Shown here one piece after another: positions 9,169 through 16,783 of a DNA stretch of 43,541 nucleotides. Source of the DNA: Acidimicrobiales bacterium (GTDB lineage: Bacteria > Actinomycetota > Acidimicrobiia > Acidimicrobiales > SZUA-35). The notes below the pieces were generated by a model, which searched no databases, was not told the DNA's origin, and saw only the letters and a list, made by a program, of their open reading frames with translations. The translations under genes and the position numbers were made by a program. Where the stretch lies: NCBI GenBank assembly GCA_020628065.1, contig JAHDFR010000019.1, forward strand, positions 1-43,541, written 5' to 3'. Every line of letters begins with the position of its first letter. Within the stretch, counting starts at the first letter, position 1.

Positions 9169-10037
9169 CAGACTCGAGCATGGCTGAATTTGAAACGATT
9201 GACTACACCGTCGCTGCCGGTGTCGCCACCATCACTCTGAACCGCCCCGACCAGTTGAACGCCTTCAACGCAACGATGATGAATGAGCTGCTGTCGGCCA
9301 TGGACATGGCCGATGACGATGATGCTGTTCGAGCTGTCATCTTCACCGGGGCGGGCCGAGCGTTCTGTGCTGGAGCTGATCTGGCTCGGGGTGGAGACAC
9401 CTTCCATCGGCCGGAGGAGGTCAGCGAGAGTTCGCCTGTACGTCGCGACGGCGGGGGACGAGTGTCGCTGCGCATCTTCGACATGCAGAAGCCGACGATT
9501 GCCGCCATCAACGGTCATGCCGTGGGCGTCGGTATCACCATGACACTGCCGATGGATATTCGTTTCGTCGCTCCGAGCTCCAAGATTGGTTTCGTATTTG
9601 CCAGCAGGGGGATCGCGCCTGAAGCCTGCTCATCGTGGTTTCTGCCCCGGCTGGTCGGCATCTCCAAAGCGACCGAGTGGTGTTTTACCGGGCGTGTATT
9701 CGAGGCGGCCGAGGCGGCCGAAGCGGGCCTTGCCCAACTGGTGGCGGATGGGAATGTTCTCGGTCGGGCCCAGACATTGGCGGCTGAGATCGCCTCCAAC
9801 GCCGCTCCGGTTTCGGTGGCGGTTGCCAGGCAGATGCTGTGGCGCGGCTTGACTTTCAGCCATCCAATGGACGCCCACCGGGCCGACTCCAGGGCAGTCC
9901 AATACCTGGGTGCGATGGCCGATGCCCGTGAAGGGGTACAGAGCTTCCTTGAGAAGCGTCAGCCGGACTGGACGTTGCGTCCCTCGGTTGACACACCCGA
10001 CGTTCTGCCCTGGGTCGAAGACCCTGAGTTCAGCTGA
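9165..10037 (+). CDS. Enoyl-CoA hydratase/isomerase family protein
   Basis: Crotonase-superfamily protein of 290 residues, probably acting on a fatty or amino-acid-derived acyl-CoA in the cytosol. The two oxyanion-hole segments are visible: AGRAFCAGADL (about 63-73) and AAINGHAVGVGITMTLPMDIRF (about 112-133). The catalytic-region sequence GIAPEACSSWFLPRLVG carries the Glu expected of a hydratase/isomerase in this subgroup. ATG 9165 overlaps the upstream stop by four bases (ATGA); a second Met lies six codons in (9180), so the N-terminus could be slightly shorter. Substrate cannot be named from sequence. The gene ends facing a minus-strand gene. Confidence 0.92.
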   Translation: MTDSSMAEFETIDYTVAAGVATITLNRPDQLNAFNATMMNELLSAMDMADDDDAVRAVIFTGAGRAFCAGADLARGGDTFHRPEEVSESSPVRRDGGGRVSLRIFDMQKPTIAAINGHAVGVGITMTLPMDIRFVAPSSKIGFVFASRGIAPEACSSWFLPRLVGISKATEWCFTGRVFEAAEAAEAGLAQLVADGNVLGRAQTLAAEIASNAAPVSVAVARQMLWRGLTFSHPMDAHRADSRAVQYLGAMADAREGVQSFLEKRQPDWTLRPSVDTPDVLPWVEDPEFS

Positions 10038-10044
10038 ACAGATG

Positions 10045-10075
10045 CCGTCGCGCTGTCGCGGCAACACGCCGACGG
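10045..10075. terminator. Inverted repeat between convergent genes
   Basis: CCGTCG and CGACGG arms (6 bp, extendable by a T-A and a G-T pair) enclose 19 bases between the stops of the convergent genes at 10037 (+) and 10094 (-). It may act as a terminator for both strands; there is no T-run. Confidence 0.3.
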
Positions 10076-10093
10076 TATGAGTCGACTGCTGGG

Positions 10094-11356
10094 TTAGCGG
10101 CGAACGCCTTCGAGCGAGCTGGTCAGGACATCGTCGCCCAAGATGGCGCAGCCGTAGCGCCGATCGCCGGCTTCCCATGACAGGGCGTTAGGAAACCAGA
10201 CCGGGAAGCTCTTGTACTCGGACTCCTGGGGAGGAATGCCGATGAAGTCGGTGAAGAAGTCTTCACATGGCTCCTGGGCCAGCCGCTTAACCTCGGTCTC
10301 TCCTGGGAAGGCTTGACCGCCGAGCAGCGTGCCGATGTCTATCTTCTGTCCGACATGAGGCTCGGTGCAATCAACCGGACGGACCCGACCATCGAGTGAC
10401 AGGTCTTCAGCCGTAAGCTCAGGCGTGAGGTTGAAGCATTCTCTGGGATCCAGGCTGAAGAAGCTTGGATAGTCGGTTGGAACGTATGGTCCATCGATCA
10501 GGTCGTCATCGAGAACGGCGCATAAGACCTGTCGGTCGCCACGGTCCCATGCGGCGTCGGATGGGCGCCAGAAGCGGTAGCTGAATCCTGTTGCCACCTC
10601 TCCGAAGTGGCCTTCGAACTCGGCCGCACAGGCCGAAGTGCTGGCGTTGGTCAGCTCCTCTTCGGCTGGAATCGAGGCGCCAGCCGGGAAGGGAAGTCGG
10701 CCTCGACCGAAGAACACGCCGTTGAACGAGTCGGAACAGTCGACGAGTTGGACCACGTCGTTGCTTCTCAGATCGAGCGCATTCGGAATATCGCCGACGA
10801 AGCAGTCACCGTCTTTCAACCGGGAAATGACCACTTCCTCTTCTCGGGCGAAGTCCTGCCAGGCGGCCTCTACCGACTGTTCAAGCTCGACCTCGGCCGA
10901 CGAGGTGGTCACGAAGCAGGAGGCGCTGTAGTTGCCGGCCTCCCATTCCTCCTCGGTTGGAACCATGAAGTCACCGGTGAGGGTAGTGTCGAGCACATCT
11001 GAGCCCAGAAATCCGGCGTTTGTTTCATCGCACTCTGTGTCGAACCAGACGGCCATGACCCGTTCGCCAGGAAATCCTTTGCCGGCGTCCGGATGCTCTA
11101 CCTGGCCGGTTACTTGAATGTCGTGGGGCTCGGCGCAGTCGGTTACCCGGTAGGCCTGGGTGTCATCGGAGCTGACGACGGCGTCAGCGCAGTCTCCGGC
11201 GGAGAGGGTGAGGCCTCCCACCACGTCAGCTTCCGCTGCCGAGTTGCCGAGGACGGCGTTAGCCACGATGAGTAGGGTGATGAGCGCGCAAACAAAGCCC
11301 CCGACATAAGGGAGTGTGTTCGAATCGTTTCTCGCCAACACCGGCGCTTGCGCCAT
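10094..11356 (-). CDS. Membrane-anchored protein with three septum-formation-like repeats
   Basis: 420 residues from ATG 11356. The frame is open further upstream, but that extension looks non-coding and would run back towards the tmRNA. One transmembrane helix (about 18-36) is followed by an exported part with three homologous units at about 49-145, 185-290 and 310-415. Each unit has an early [GR][DE]C, a second Cys in DC..(P)H or DCSDSF, a later Cys, and closes with W..G.(R)...C (for example SWEAGDRRYGCAIL). This is the pattern of the actinobacterial Septum_form domain, whose function is poorly defined. All cysteines lie outside the membrane, so disulfides are likely. It is downstream of ssrA on the same strand. 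The role in division is an inference from the domain name only. Confidence 0.72.
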   Translation of the reverse strand: MAQAPVLARNDSNTLPYVGGFVCALITLLIVANAVLGNSAAEADVVGGLTLSAGDCADAVVSSDDTQAYRVTDCAEPHDIQVTGQVEHPDAGKGFPGERVMAVWFDTECDETNAGFLGSDVLDTTLTGDFMVPTEEEWEAGNYSASCFVTTSSAEVELEQSVEAAWQDFAREEEVVISRLKDGDCFVGDIPNALDLRSNDVVQLVDCSDSFNGVFFGRGRLPFPAGASIPAEEELTNASTSACAAEFEGHFGEVATGFSYRFWRPSDAAWDRGDRQVLCAVLDDDLIDGPYVPTDYPSFFSLDPRECFNLTPELTAEDLSLDGRVRPVDCTEPHVGQKIDIGTLLGGQAFPGETEVKRLAQEPCEDFFTDFIGIPPQESEYKSFPVWFPNALSWEAGDRRYGCAILGDDVLTSSLEGVRR

Positions 11357-11454
11357 CAACGTAAGTGTACCTGGCTGTCCTTGGGTATAACTGCCCAGAC
11401 GGCGATGGTCAGTCAAATCCGAATGATTTGCTGTTCGCCTCAATCGGGCCAGCT

Positions 11455-11480
11455 GTCCGACCTCACTGGTGAGATCGGAC
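11455..11480 (-). terminator. Hairpin just 3' of tmRNA
   Basis: GTCCGA-C-CTCA ... TGAG-A-TCGGAC forms an 11-position stem with one C/A mismatch and a small loop, starting five bases beyond the mature tmRNA 3' end. It is well placed to terminate or to guide 3' processing of the tmRNA precursor. No clear U-run follows. Confidence 0.5.
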
Positions 11481-11484
11481 GTAG

Positions 11485-11874
11485 TGGAGCTGGGGGGAAT
11501 CGAACCCCCGTCCGCCGAGGAGTTACCGAATCCGCTACGACCATTCCCGTGATCAGGCTATGCGGCTGCCTGGCTGCCGGGTCAGCGTGAACCATTGCTG
11601 GTTCGAACCGATCGGTCTTTCCCGATGGTCAGCGGTCTTTCCCTGCTGTCAGTGGTCTCTCTCACCGTCCATCACCGCTTCTGTTGCCGGGCTGCGATGA
11701 TCCGGCCCCGCGTGGCCTTGCGGCTCGCAATGTTCCTCTTGCTAACTAGTACAAACTAGGCAGCGAGAGCGAAGTCATCCTGATTGGCGCTTCTGTAAAA
11801 CCCCGTTTAACGAGTCTGAGCAACTCGGGTCGCAAATACGACTTCTCATCTCGACGTCGAAACCGATCAGCCCC
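11485..11874 (-). ncRNA. ssrA: Transfer-messenger RNA (tmRNA)
   Basis: Rescues stalled ribosomes with SmpB and tags the unfinished protein for proteolysis. Read on the minus strand the RNA begins GGGGCUGAUCGGUUUCGACG and ends with a T-arm and CAGCUCCA. The first seven bases pair with the last seven before the discriminator A (one G-U), making the tRNA-like acceptor stem. The 3' part GACGGGGGTTCGATTCCCCC is a perfect T-stem/loop. A tag frame beginning with an Ala codon and ending in TAG lies about 87 bases from the 5' end. The length of 390 bases without CCA is normal. CCA is not encoded (CTAC follows). smpB lies just upstream on the same strand. Confidence 0.95.
11756..11788 (-). other. tmRNA proteolysis-tag reading frame
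   Basis: On the minus strand, GCC AAT CAG GAT GAC TTC GCT CTC GCT GCC TAG encodes ANQDDFALAA then stop. Ala resume codon, ten-residue length and the ALAA C-terminus match the E. coli tag pattern (ANDENYALAA) and present a ClpXP/ClpAP-type degron. clpP is in this same window at 16.2 kb. Confidence 0.92.
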
Positions 11875-11899
11875 GAAGTCGAAGTCTGTGAAGACCTCA

Positions 11900-11905
11900 T
11901 GTCAA
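11900..11905 (-). promoter_or_regulatory. Candidate -35 box for ssrA
   Basis: A perfect TTGACA on the minus strand ends 25 bases ahead of the mature tmRNA 5' end. The hexamer 17 bases downstream (TCGACT) is a poor -10 match, so the promoter is only tentative. Confidence 0.3.
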
Positions 11906-12013
11906 GTAACACTGGCGTCGATCGGCGAACCGAAGCGAAGCTCAACCATTGTAACGACAAAAGGCCATCTGTTATTTCGATCAGTCGGTCGTTGAGGAGA
12001 ATCGCCGTATGGG

Positions 12014-12475
12014 CTATCTGCGGCTGCGACGGGCGAGTTCTCGCCTCGCCTCTCGATCGGCGTCTCTTTTGGCGATGGCTTGCCGCTTGTCTACGGTTTT
12101 GCGGCCCCGGCCGAGACCGAGTTCCACCTTGGCTCGATTGTCTTTGAAATAGAGGGCCATGGGAACAACGGCCAGATGATCCTGCTCGGTCTTGGAATAG
12201 AGCCGGTCCAGTTCGGCGCGGTGGAGAAGAAGCTTGCGTTTGCGGGCCGGTTCCAGCCGCTGGTGGGTCGAGGCTCGAACGTAAGGAGCAACATGTAGAC
12301 CAATCAGCCATAGTTCGCCGTCCTCGAAGCGGGCATAGGTGTCGCTGATCTGAACCTTTGACTCACGCAACGATTTAACTTCGCTACCGCGCAGAACAAT
12401 GCCTGCTTCGAAGGTCTCGCTGATCTCGAAGTTTCGTCGGGCCTGCCTGTTGGTGGCGACCATCTTTACGGCCAT
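12014..12475 (-). CDS. smpB: SsrA-binding protein SmpB
   Basis: 153 residues. SmpB binds the tRNA-like part of tmRNA and brings it to stalled ribosomes. Diagnostic segments are NRQARRNFEISETFEAGIVL near the N-terminus, GSEVKSLRES, DTYARFEDGELWLIG, and the basic C-terminal tail GRKTVDKRQAIAKRDADREA ending in RRSRR, which enters the empty mRNA channel. A second Met four codons in (MVATN) is an alternative start. The ssrA gene lies 139 bases downstream on the same strand, so the two partners are probably co-regulated. The order relative to ftsX is inverted compared with the common actinobacterial arrangement. Confidence 0.97.
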   Translation of the reverse strand: MAVKMVATNRQARRNFEISETFEAGIVLRGSEVKSLRESKVQISDTYARFEDGELWLIGLHVAPYVRASTHQRLEPARKRKLLLHRAELDRLYSKTEQDHLAVVPMALYFKDNRAKVELGLGRGRKTVDKRQAIAKRDADREARRELARRSRR

Positions 12476-12619
12476 GAACTCAGCCTAGCGACAGCCACCC
12501 GGCCTACTGGCGTTTCGACACGGGCCGACGGCGCCGTGTGCGAGGGCATATCCCAACGCCGGTCTGAATGATGTCTGCGACCACGCGACGGCACGCCGAT
12601 CTTTGTATTGTCCCGACTG

Positions 12620-13423
12620 CTATACCGGCTCGTCCGAAACCGACAGCGGGTTTCCAATCGCCGATTGGCCGGTGTCGGACAACAGTGCGGAGTGAGGGTC
12701 GGCTTCCCACCGCTGCTGTAGCAGGCGGCGAAACCGTCGGCGACCCAGCCAGCCAAGGCAGCTTTGTTGGATGTCGCGCTCCGACTCCATGGAGACAATC
12801 CGGTCGCGGAGAAATCCGAGATGACTCTGCTGCTGGTCCAAGTAGCGGCGTAGTTCGTCGCTGGCCGCTTGGGCAGCCGTTCGTTCGTATCGTTCGGCCT
12901 CGAGTTCGCGTCGAAGGGCGGCAAGCTCGGACGCAGCTCGTTCAGCTTCACCACGTTCGTCGACGAGGCTTTGCTCCATCGTCTTCATCTGGCGCCACAT
13001 TGTCTCGGACTGCACCCAGGCTGCAGTGGCCTGGGTCTTGGCCAGCAGAATTGCATTGTCTCCGGCAAGGCCGGGTTCGGTCCGCCGACGCTCGCTGAGG
13101 ACCGATTTGTTGATTCGGTCAGACACGGTCGCATCGTTGCTGTCGGTCAGCGAACTAACCGATGATCGAGTCGGCGACGATGTCGCATCGGACAATGGGG
13201 CCGACAGCGAAGGCTCTGTCGTCACGTCGATGGTTGGGCCCACGTCGCCGTCCAGAATCTCGGGCAGCTCAATAACTTGGCTATCGGTGTTATAGGTGGC
13301 TGTGCCAAGCCCAAGAGAGCCCGGTTCTTCCTGAAGATGCGGCGGCATGAGGGAACTGTCGTGAAAGGCCGTTGCGGCGTCGGCGGTACTCACGGAAGGA
13401 TTGTAGACCCGATGAGAGTCCAA
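12620..13423 (-). CDS. Coiled-coil protein of unknown function
   Basis: 267 residues, not recognised as a named family. The start is TTG 13423, chosen because GGAGGG lies eight bases upstream; a GTG ten codons later (13393) has no such site. The first ~100 residues are low-complexity and Ser/Thr/Asp-rich. Residues ~115-220 form a long charged heptad region (for example SLVDERGEAERAASELAALRR in part) suggesting a coiled coil. Near the C-terminus there is a basic cluster LGRRRFRRLLQQR. There is no transmembrane segment or signal peptide. The basic end and layout resemble the protein at 23496-24413. It is divergent from murI across a 272-base region rich in palindromes. It could be a cytoskeletal/scaffold-type or DNA-associated protein, but nothing proves this. 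Confidence 0.7.
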   Translation of the reverse strand: MDSHRVYNPSVSTADAATAFHDSSLMPPHLQEEPGSLGLGTATYNTDSQVIELPEILDGDVGPTIDVTTEPSLSAPLSDATSSPTRSSVSSLTDSNDATVSDRINKSVLSERRRTEPGLAGDNAILLAKTQATAAWVQSETMWRQMKTMEQSLVDERGEAERAASELAALRRELEAERYERTAAQAASDELRRYLDQQQSHLGFLRDRIVSMESERDIQQSCLGWLGRRRFRRLLQQRWEADPHSALLSDTGQSAIGNPLSVSDEPV

Positions 13424-13443
13424 ACCAAGAACCCTCCGGTCTT

Positions 13444-13541
13444 AGGTCTCCGAGACCTCGTTGACCGTGTTGGCCGGGACCGAATCGGTCCCGGCTCTTC
13501 CGGTCATCACCCCAGACCTTTGGGGAGGCTTGGAGCCTCCC
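13444..13541. repeat. Cluster of three inverted repeats upstream of murI
   Basis: Three perfect inverted repeats lie within 98 bases: 13444-13458 (7-bp arms AGGTCTC/GAGACCT, 1-base centre), 13473-13495 (11-bp arms GCCGGGACCGA/TCGGTCCCGGC, 1-base centre), and 13523-13541 (7-bp arms GGGAGGC/GCCTCCC, loop TTGGA). They sit between the divergent coiled-coil gene and murI. The first two, with one-base centres, look like dyad operator sites; the third could form an RNA hairpin. Confidence 0.6.
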
Positions 13542-13695
13542 GCTTCCATCACCATAGAACGCCGACGATCAGCTGAACAGACCCGACGGTGGCTTGACCC
13601 AGCTGGCGGGAGCCGAAGGGCCCACTGCACGATCGGCTCCGTCGGGCGCCAAAAGAAACAGTTGATGACCGGTCCCTCCCGCCGATGACCGTGGT

Positions 13696-14526
13696 ATGCA
13701 TAGGTACGTGGATGCTGACGCTCGACAAGCCATTGGCATGTTCGACAGCGGCTTCGGTGGTCTAACCGTGGCCCGGGCAACCATCGATCTGCTTCCAGAC
13801 GAGGATTTGATCTACCTGGGCGACACGGCGCGCTACCCCTATGGGCCCAGGCCCCAGCCGCTGGTCAGACGGTTCGCCATCGAGATCGCCGATTACCTCG
13901 TGTTCGAGCGCCGGGTGAAGGTGCTGGTTGTGGCCTGCAACACGGCGACGGCGGCCGCTCTGTCCGACTTGCGGGCCCGATATCGGATCCCGGTTGTCGG
14001 TGTCATCGAACCGGGTTTGCGTGCGCTGTTGAAGGCTTCTCAATCGGGCCGTATCGGTGTCATCGGGACGATTGGGACCGTGGCGTCAGGCGCCTATGAC
14101 AAGGCTCTGGCCGAGATTGAGCCAACAGCGGACATGATGAGCTGCGCCTGCCCCGGCTTTGTTGAGTTCGTTGAGCGGGGAGTGACGACTGGGCAAGAGG
14201 TGCGTCTGTTGGCCGAACGTCTGCTGGCGCCGGTCGTCGCGGCCCGCCTGGACGCCCTGCTGCTGGGTTGCACGCACTACCCCTACCTGGCCCGAACGAT
14301 CTCCGATGCTGTGGGACGAGCAGTAGTTCTCGTCTCGTCGGCCGACGAGACGGCCTTCGTTCTCGCCCGGTTGCTTAGTGACTTGGGTATTCAGCATCCA
14401 GAGAGGCCGAGGAAGGCCAATCACACCTTCGTCTCCTCGGGAGATGTCGCAGCGTTCACCGACCTTGGCAGTCGACTACTTGGCCCTGAATTGGTTGATG
14501 CCGAACGCTGGTCGCCGGCGAGCTGA
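13696..14526 (+). CDS. murI: Glutamate racemase
   Basis: Makes D-glutamate for peptidoglycan by cofactor-independent two-base racemisation. 276 residues. The two catalytic cysteines are in VACNTATA (Cys81) and LLGCTHYPYL (Cys192), each in its proper motif; the N-terminal GMFDSGFGGLTVARA loop and the YLGDTARYPYGP segment are also diagnostic. Start ATG 13696 gives a 13-residue lead before the conserved core; a GTG four codons later is possible because no strong ribosome site is visible at either. murI, rph and rdgB follow one another on the same strand, an arrangement common in actinobacteria. Confidence 0.96.
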   Translation: MHRYVDADARQAIGMFDSGFGGLTVARATIDLLPDEDLIYLGDTARYPYGPRPQPLVRRFAIEIADYLVFERRVKVLVVACNTATAAALSDLRARYRIPVVGVIEPGLRALLKASQSGRIGVIGTIGTVASGAYDKALAEIEPTADMMSCACPGFVEFVERGVTTGQEVRLLAERLLAPVVAARLDALLLGCTHYPYLARTISDAVGRAVVLVSSADETAFVLARLLSDLGIQHPERPRKANHTFVSSGDVAAFTDLGSRLLGPELVDAERWSPAS

Positions 14527-14690
14527 ACGCTGCCTCTTCAATGTTCAGCCTGGCACGGCCTTCTCGCCGGTAGCTCTGGGTACTGCCTTCTGACAGGTTA
14601 CTGAGAACCGCGTTCGTCGTCACGGGTCAACTTGAACCGGCGACGGTAGGTTCAGACGAGTGGAAATCTACCGACGCAGAGGATCGCTCA

Positions 14691-15419
14691 ATGAGGCATG
14701 ACGGAAGAACTGTTGACCAGTTGAGGCCCGTGAGCTTCGAACGGGACTTTACCGACATGGCGGATGGATCGGTGCTGGTGAGTTTCGGTCGAACTCGTGT
14801 GCTTTGTACCGCTTCGGTTGACTCCGATGTCCCCCGATGGATGCGTGACAGCGGCAAGGGCTGGGTCACGGCTGAATACAACATGTTGCCGGGGTCGAGT
14901 AACGATCGGATCAGGCGTCGGGTGTCCGGTCGCGATCAGGAGATCCAACGTCTTATTGGTCGCAGCCTGCGCGCTGTTTGTGACATGACGCTTCTAGGTG
15001 AGCGTTCGGTCACCGTTGACTGTGACGTCCTCCAAGCTGATGGTGGCACACGGACGGCCTCAATCTGTGGTGGATATGTAGCGTTGCATGACGCACTTGC
15101 CCGACTGGTCGCTGCTGGTGAGATCAAGCAGCACCCCCTGACCGACTTTTGCGCCGCCGTCAGCGTCGGAATTGTCGATGGCCAATGCCGCCTTGATCTG
15201 CCCTACGTCGAAGATGCCGCCGCCGAGGTCGACATGAACGTTGTCATGACCGGTGGGGGTGACTTCATCGAAGTCCAGGGCACCGCTGAAGGTGCCGTAT
15301 TCGGCCGCCATCAACTCAACGAGCTGGTTGACCTGGCCGCCGGGGGTATAGCGTCAATCGTCACCGCCCAGAAGGAAGCGGTGGCGACGCCGCCAAGCCC
15401 TCGACCGGAAACGCACTGA
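14691..15419 (+). CDS. rph: Ribonuclease PH
   Basis: Phosphorolytic 3'-5' exoribonuclease that trims tRNA 3' ends, using phosphate and releasing nucleoside diphosphates. 242 residues. The N-terminus [13 protein letters not shown], the segment [30 protein letters not shown], the [22 protein letters not shown] stretch and the phosphate-site GGTRTASI are all family hallmarks. Start ATG 14691 matches the usual N-terminus exactly. rdgB begins eight bases after the stop, so the two are almost certainly co-transcribed. Confidence 0.97.
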   Translation: MRHDGRTVDQLRPVSFERDFTDMADGSVLVSFGRTRVLCTASVDSDVPRWMRDSGKGWVTAEYNMLPGSSNDRIRRRVSGRDQEIQRLIGRSLRAVCDMTLLGERSVTVDCDVLQADGGTRTASICGGYVALHDALARLVAAGEIKQHPLTDFCAAVSVGIVDGQCRLDLPYVEDAAAEVDMNVVMTGGGDFIEVQGTAEGAVFGRHQLNELVDLAAGGIASIVTAQKEAVATPPSPRPETH

Positions 15420-15427
15420 GTTCCACA

Positions 15428-16000
15428 ATGAACGAGTTGGTACTGGCAACCGGCAACCCTAACAAGGTGGCGGAGCTGTCGGAGCTCCTCGGTGGCCAAT
15501 GGACAGTCCATCGTCGGCCGGACGATCTCCCTGAGACCGTCGAGGACGGTGAGACCTTGCAGGAGAACGCTGCTAAGAAGGCATTTGAAGTCCACGTTGC
15601 CACCGGATCGGCCGCCCTGGCTGATGACACCGGTCTGTTTGTAGCGACGCTCGGCGGGCGTCCGGGCGTCCGGTCGGCCCGGTTCGCCGGTCCGGACGCC
15701 ACCGCTGAGGACAACCTCCGTCTGCTCCTGGACGAAATGTCGGGCGCAACGAATCGGGCGGCCTACTTCGAGACGGTTCTGGTCTTGGTGGACGCCAATG
15801 GTGGCCAGACAGTTGTCAGCGGTCGTTGTGACGGCATGATCGCCAACGGTCGGGCAGGCCGAGGTGGGTTCGGCTATGACCCGGTCTTTGTCCCCGCCGA
15901 CGGCGACGGCCGTTCGTTTGGTGAGATGACGGCCGATGAAAAACATGCCATAAGCCATCGTGGTCGGGCGTTGCGCGCTCTTTGCCACGAACTGGCCTAG
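15428..16000 (+). CDS. rdgB: Non-canonical purine NTP pyrophosphatase (RdgB/HAM1 family)
   Basis: Hydrolyses dITP, XTP and related damaged purine nucleotides to monophosphates, keeping them out of DNA and RNA. 190 residues. The N-terminal ATGNPNKVAEL loop, TGSAALADDTGLFV with the catalytic-region acidic pair, the GGRPGVRSARFAG segment, the GFGYDPVFVP motif and the C-terminal ISHRGRALRAL helix identify the family. It starts at ATG 15428, eight bases after rph, and ends ahead of an oppositely oriented tRNA-Leu gene. Confidence 0.96.
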   Translation: MNELVLATGNPNKVAELSELLGGQWTVHRRPDDLPETVEDGETLQENAAKKAFEVHVATGSAALADDTGLFVATLGGRPGVRSARFAGPDATAEDNLRLLLDEMSGATNRAAYFETVLVLVDANGGQTVVSGRCDGMIANGRAGRGGFGYDPVFVPADGDGRSFGEMTADEKHAISHRGRALRALCHELA

Positions 16001-16021
16001 CTTCTGCGCTCAACCGAGTGC

Positions 16022-16040
16022 CGGCGACGACTCGTCGCCG
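16022..16040. terminator. Bidirectional hairpin between rdgB and tRNA-Leu
   Basis: Perfect 8-bp stem CGGCGACG/CGTCGCCG with loop ACT, 21 bases after the rdgB stop and six bases beyond the 3' end of the convergent tRNA. It is well placed to stop both transcripts; it lacks a T-run. Confidence 0.5.
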
Positions 16041-16045
16041 TCGGT

Positions 16046-16132
16046 TGGTGCGGACGGGGGGAGTCGAACCCCCATGCCCCTGAGGGCGCCAGGACCTAAA
16101 CCTGGTGCGTCTGCCAATTCCGCCACGTCCGC
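16046..16132 (-). tRNA. tRNA-Leu (anticodon UAG)
   Basis: 87 bases on the minus strand, from GCGGACGTGGCGGAATTGGC to CGTCCGCACCA. The acceptor stem GCGGACG/CGTCCGC is perfect, the anticodon stem CCAGG/CCTGG holds loop TTTAGGT with anticodon TAG, a long class II variable arm (with CGCCCTCAGGGGC) follows, and the T-arm GGGGGTTCGACTCCCCC is perfect. The 3' CCA is encoded. It reads CUA, and possibly other CUN codons. Confidence 0.97.
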
Positions 16133-16180
16133 GTGGCAAGATGCCACCGTAGCCGATTCTGTGGCGGTAGCCTGGCCCCT

Positions 16181-16783
16181 ATGACAAGTCCCCTTGGGTT
16201 GCCCACCGCCGAGACCCCGAGTTCCGCCTTCGGTTTCGACATCTATCAGCAGCTGCTGAAACAGCGGATCGTCTTTCTGGGTCAACAAGTCGACGACACC
16301 ATCGCAAACTCACTGGCCGCACAGATTCTGTACCTCGCCGGCCAGGACGAGGACAAGGACATCTGGTTGTACATCAACTCTCCTGGCGGGTCGGTGACGG
16401 CTGGTATGGCCATCTATGACACCATGCAGTTCATCAAGCCCGATGTGGCGACGGTCTGTCTCGGCCTGGGAGCTTCCATGGGGCAGTTCTTGTTGACCGC
16501 CGGTGCTCCTGGTAAACGTTACGCACTGCCTCACGCCCGTATCCTTATGCATCAGCCCAGTGCCGGTGTGCAGGGGCAGGCTGCTGACATTGCGATTCAG
16601 GCCGAGAACCTGATCAACATCAAGCGTGAGATGGCTCAGCTGATTGCCGATCATTCCGGTCAGTCTGTTGACACCATCATCGAAGACTCCGACCGGGACA
16701 AGTGGTTCACTGCCTCAGAGGCCCAGGAGTACGGCTTGTTGGATCATGTCATCAAGCGCTCAGGTGAACTCGGCACCAGCTGA
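16181..16783 (+). CDS. clpP: ATP-dependent Clp protease proteolytic subunit
   Basis: Serine protease that forms the barrel chamber of ClpXP/ClpCP. 200 residues from ATG 16181; upstream in-frame codons overlap the tRNA-Leu and are not coding. The catalytic triad is visible: Ser99 in [10 protein letters not shown], His124 in LMHQPSAG, Asp173 in EDSDRDKWF. Other marks are [20 protein letters not shown] and [10 protein letters not shown]. This ClpP is alone here, without a second clpP or clpX next to it, which is unusual among actinobacteria where clpP1-clpP2 are often paired. The next gene's likely start lies inside the 3' end of clpP. Confidence 0.97.
   Translation: MTSPLGLPTAETPSSAFGFDIYQQLLKQRIVFLGQQVDDTIANSLAAQILYLAGQDEDKDIWLYINSPGGSVTAGMAIYDTMQFIKPDVATVCLGLGASMGQFLLTAGAPGKRYALPHARILMHQPSAGVQGQAADIAIQAENLINIKREMAQLIADHSGQSVDTIIEDSDRDKWFTASEAQEYGLLDHVIKRSGELGTS

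Noticed and set aside
11348-11590. Small + strand open frame across the tmRNA 3' end
   Set aside because: The interval is accounted for by tmRNA and its hairpin on the minus strand.
13442-13780. Minus-strand open frame of 112 codons over the start of murI
   Set aside because: It overlaps the palindrome cluster and the murI N-terminus, and its translation shows no family features.
16133-16180. N-terminal extension of clpP
   Set aside because: The extra codons run directly from the 5' end of the opposite-strand tRNA-Leu and do not resemble a ClpP leader; ATG 16181 gives a normal length.
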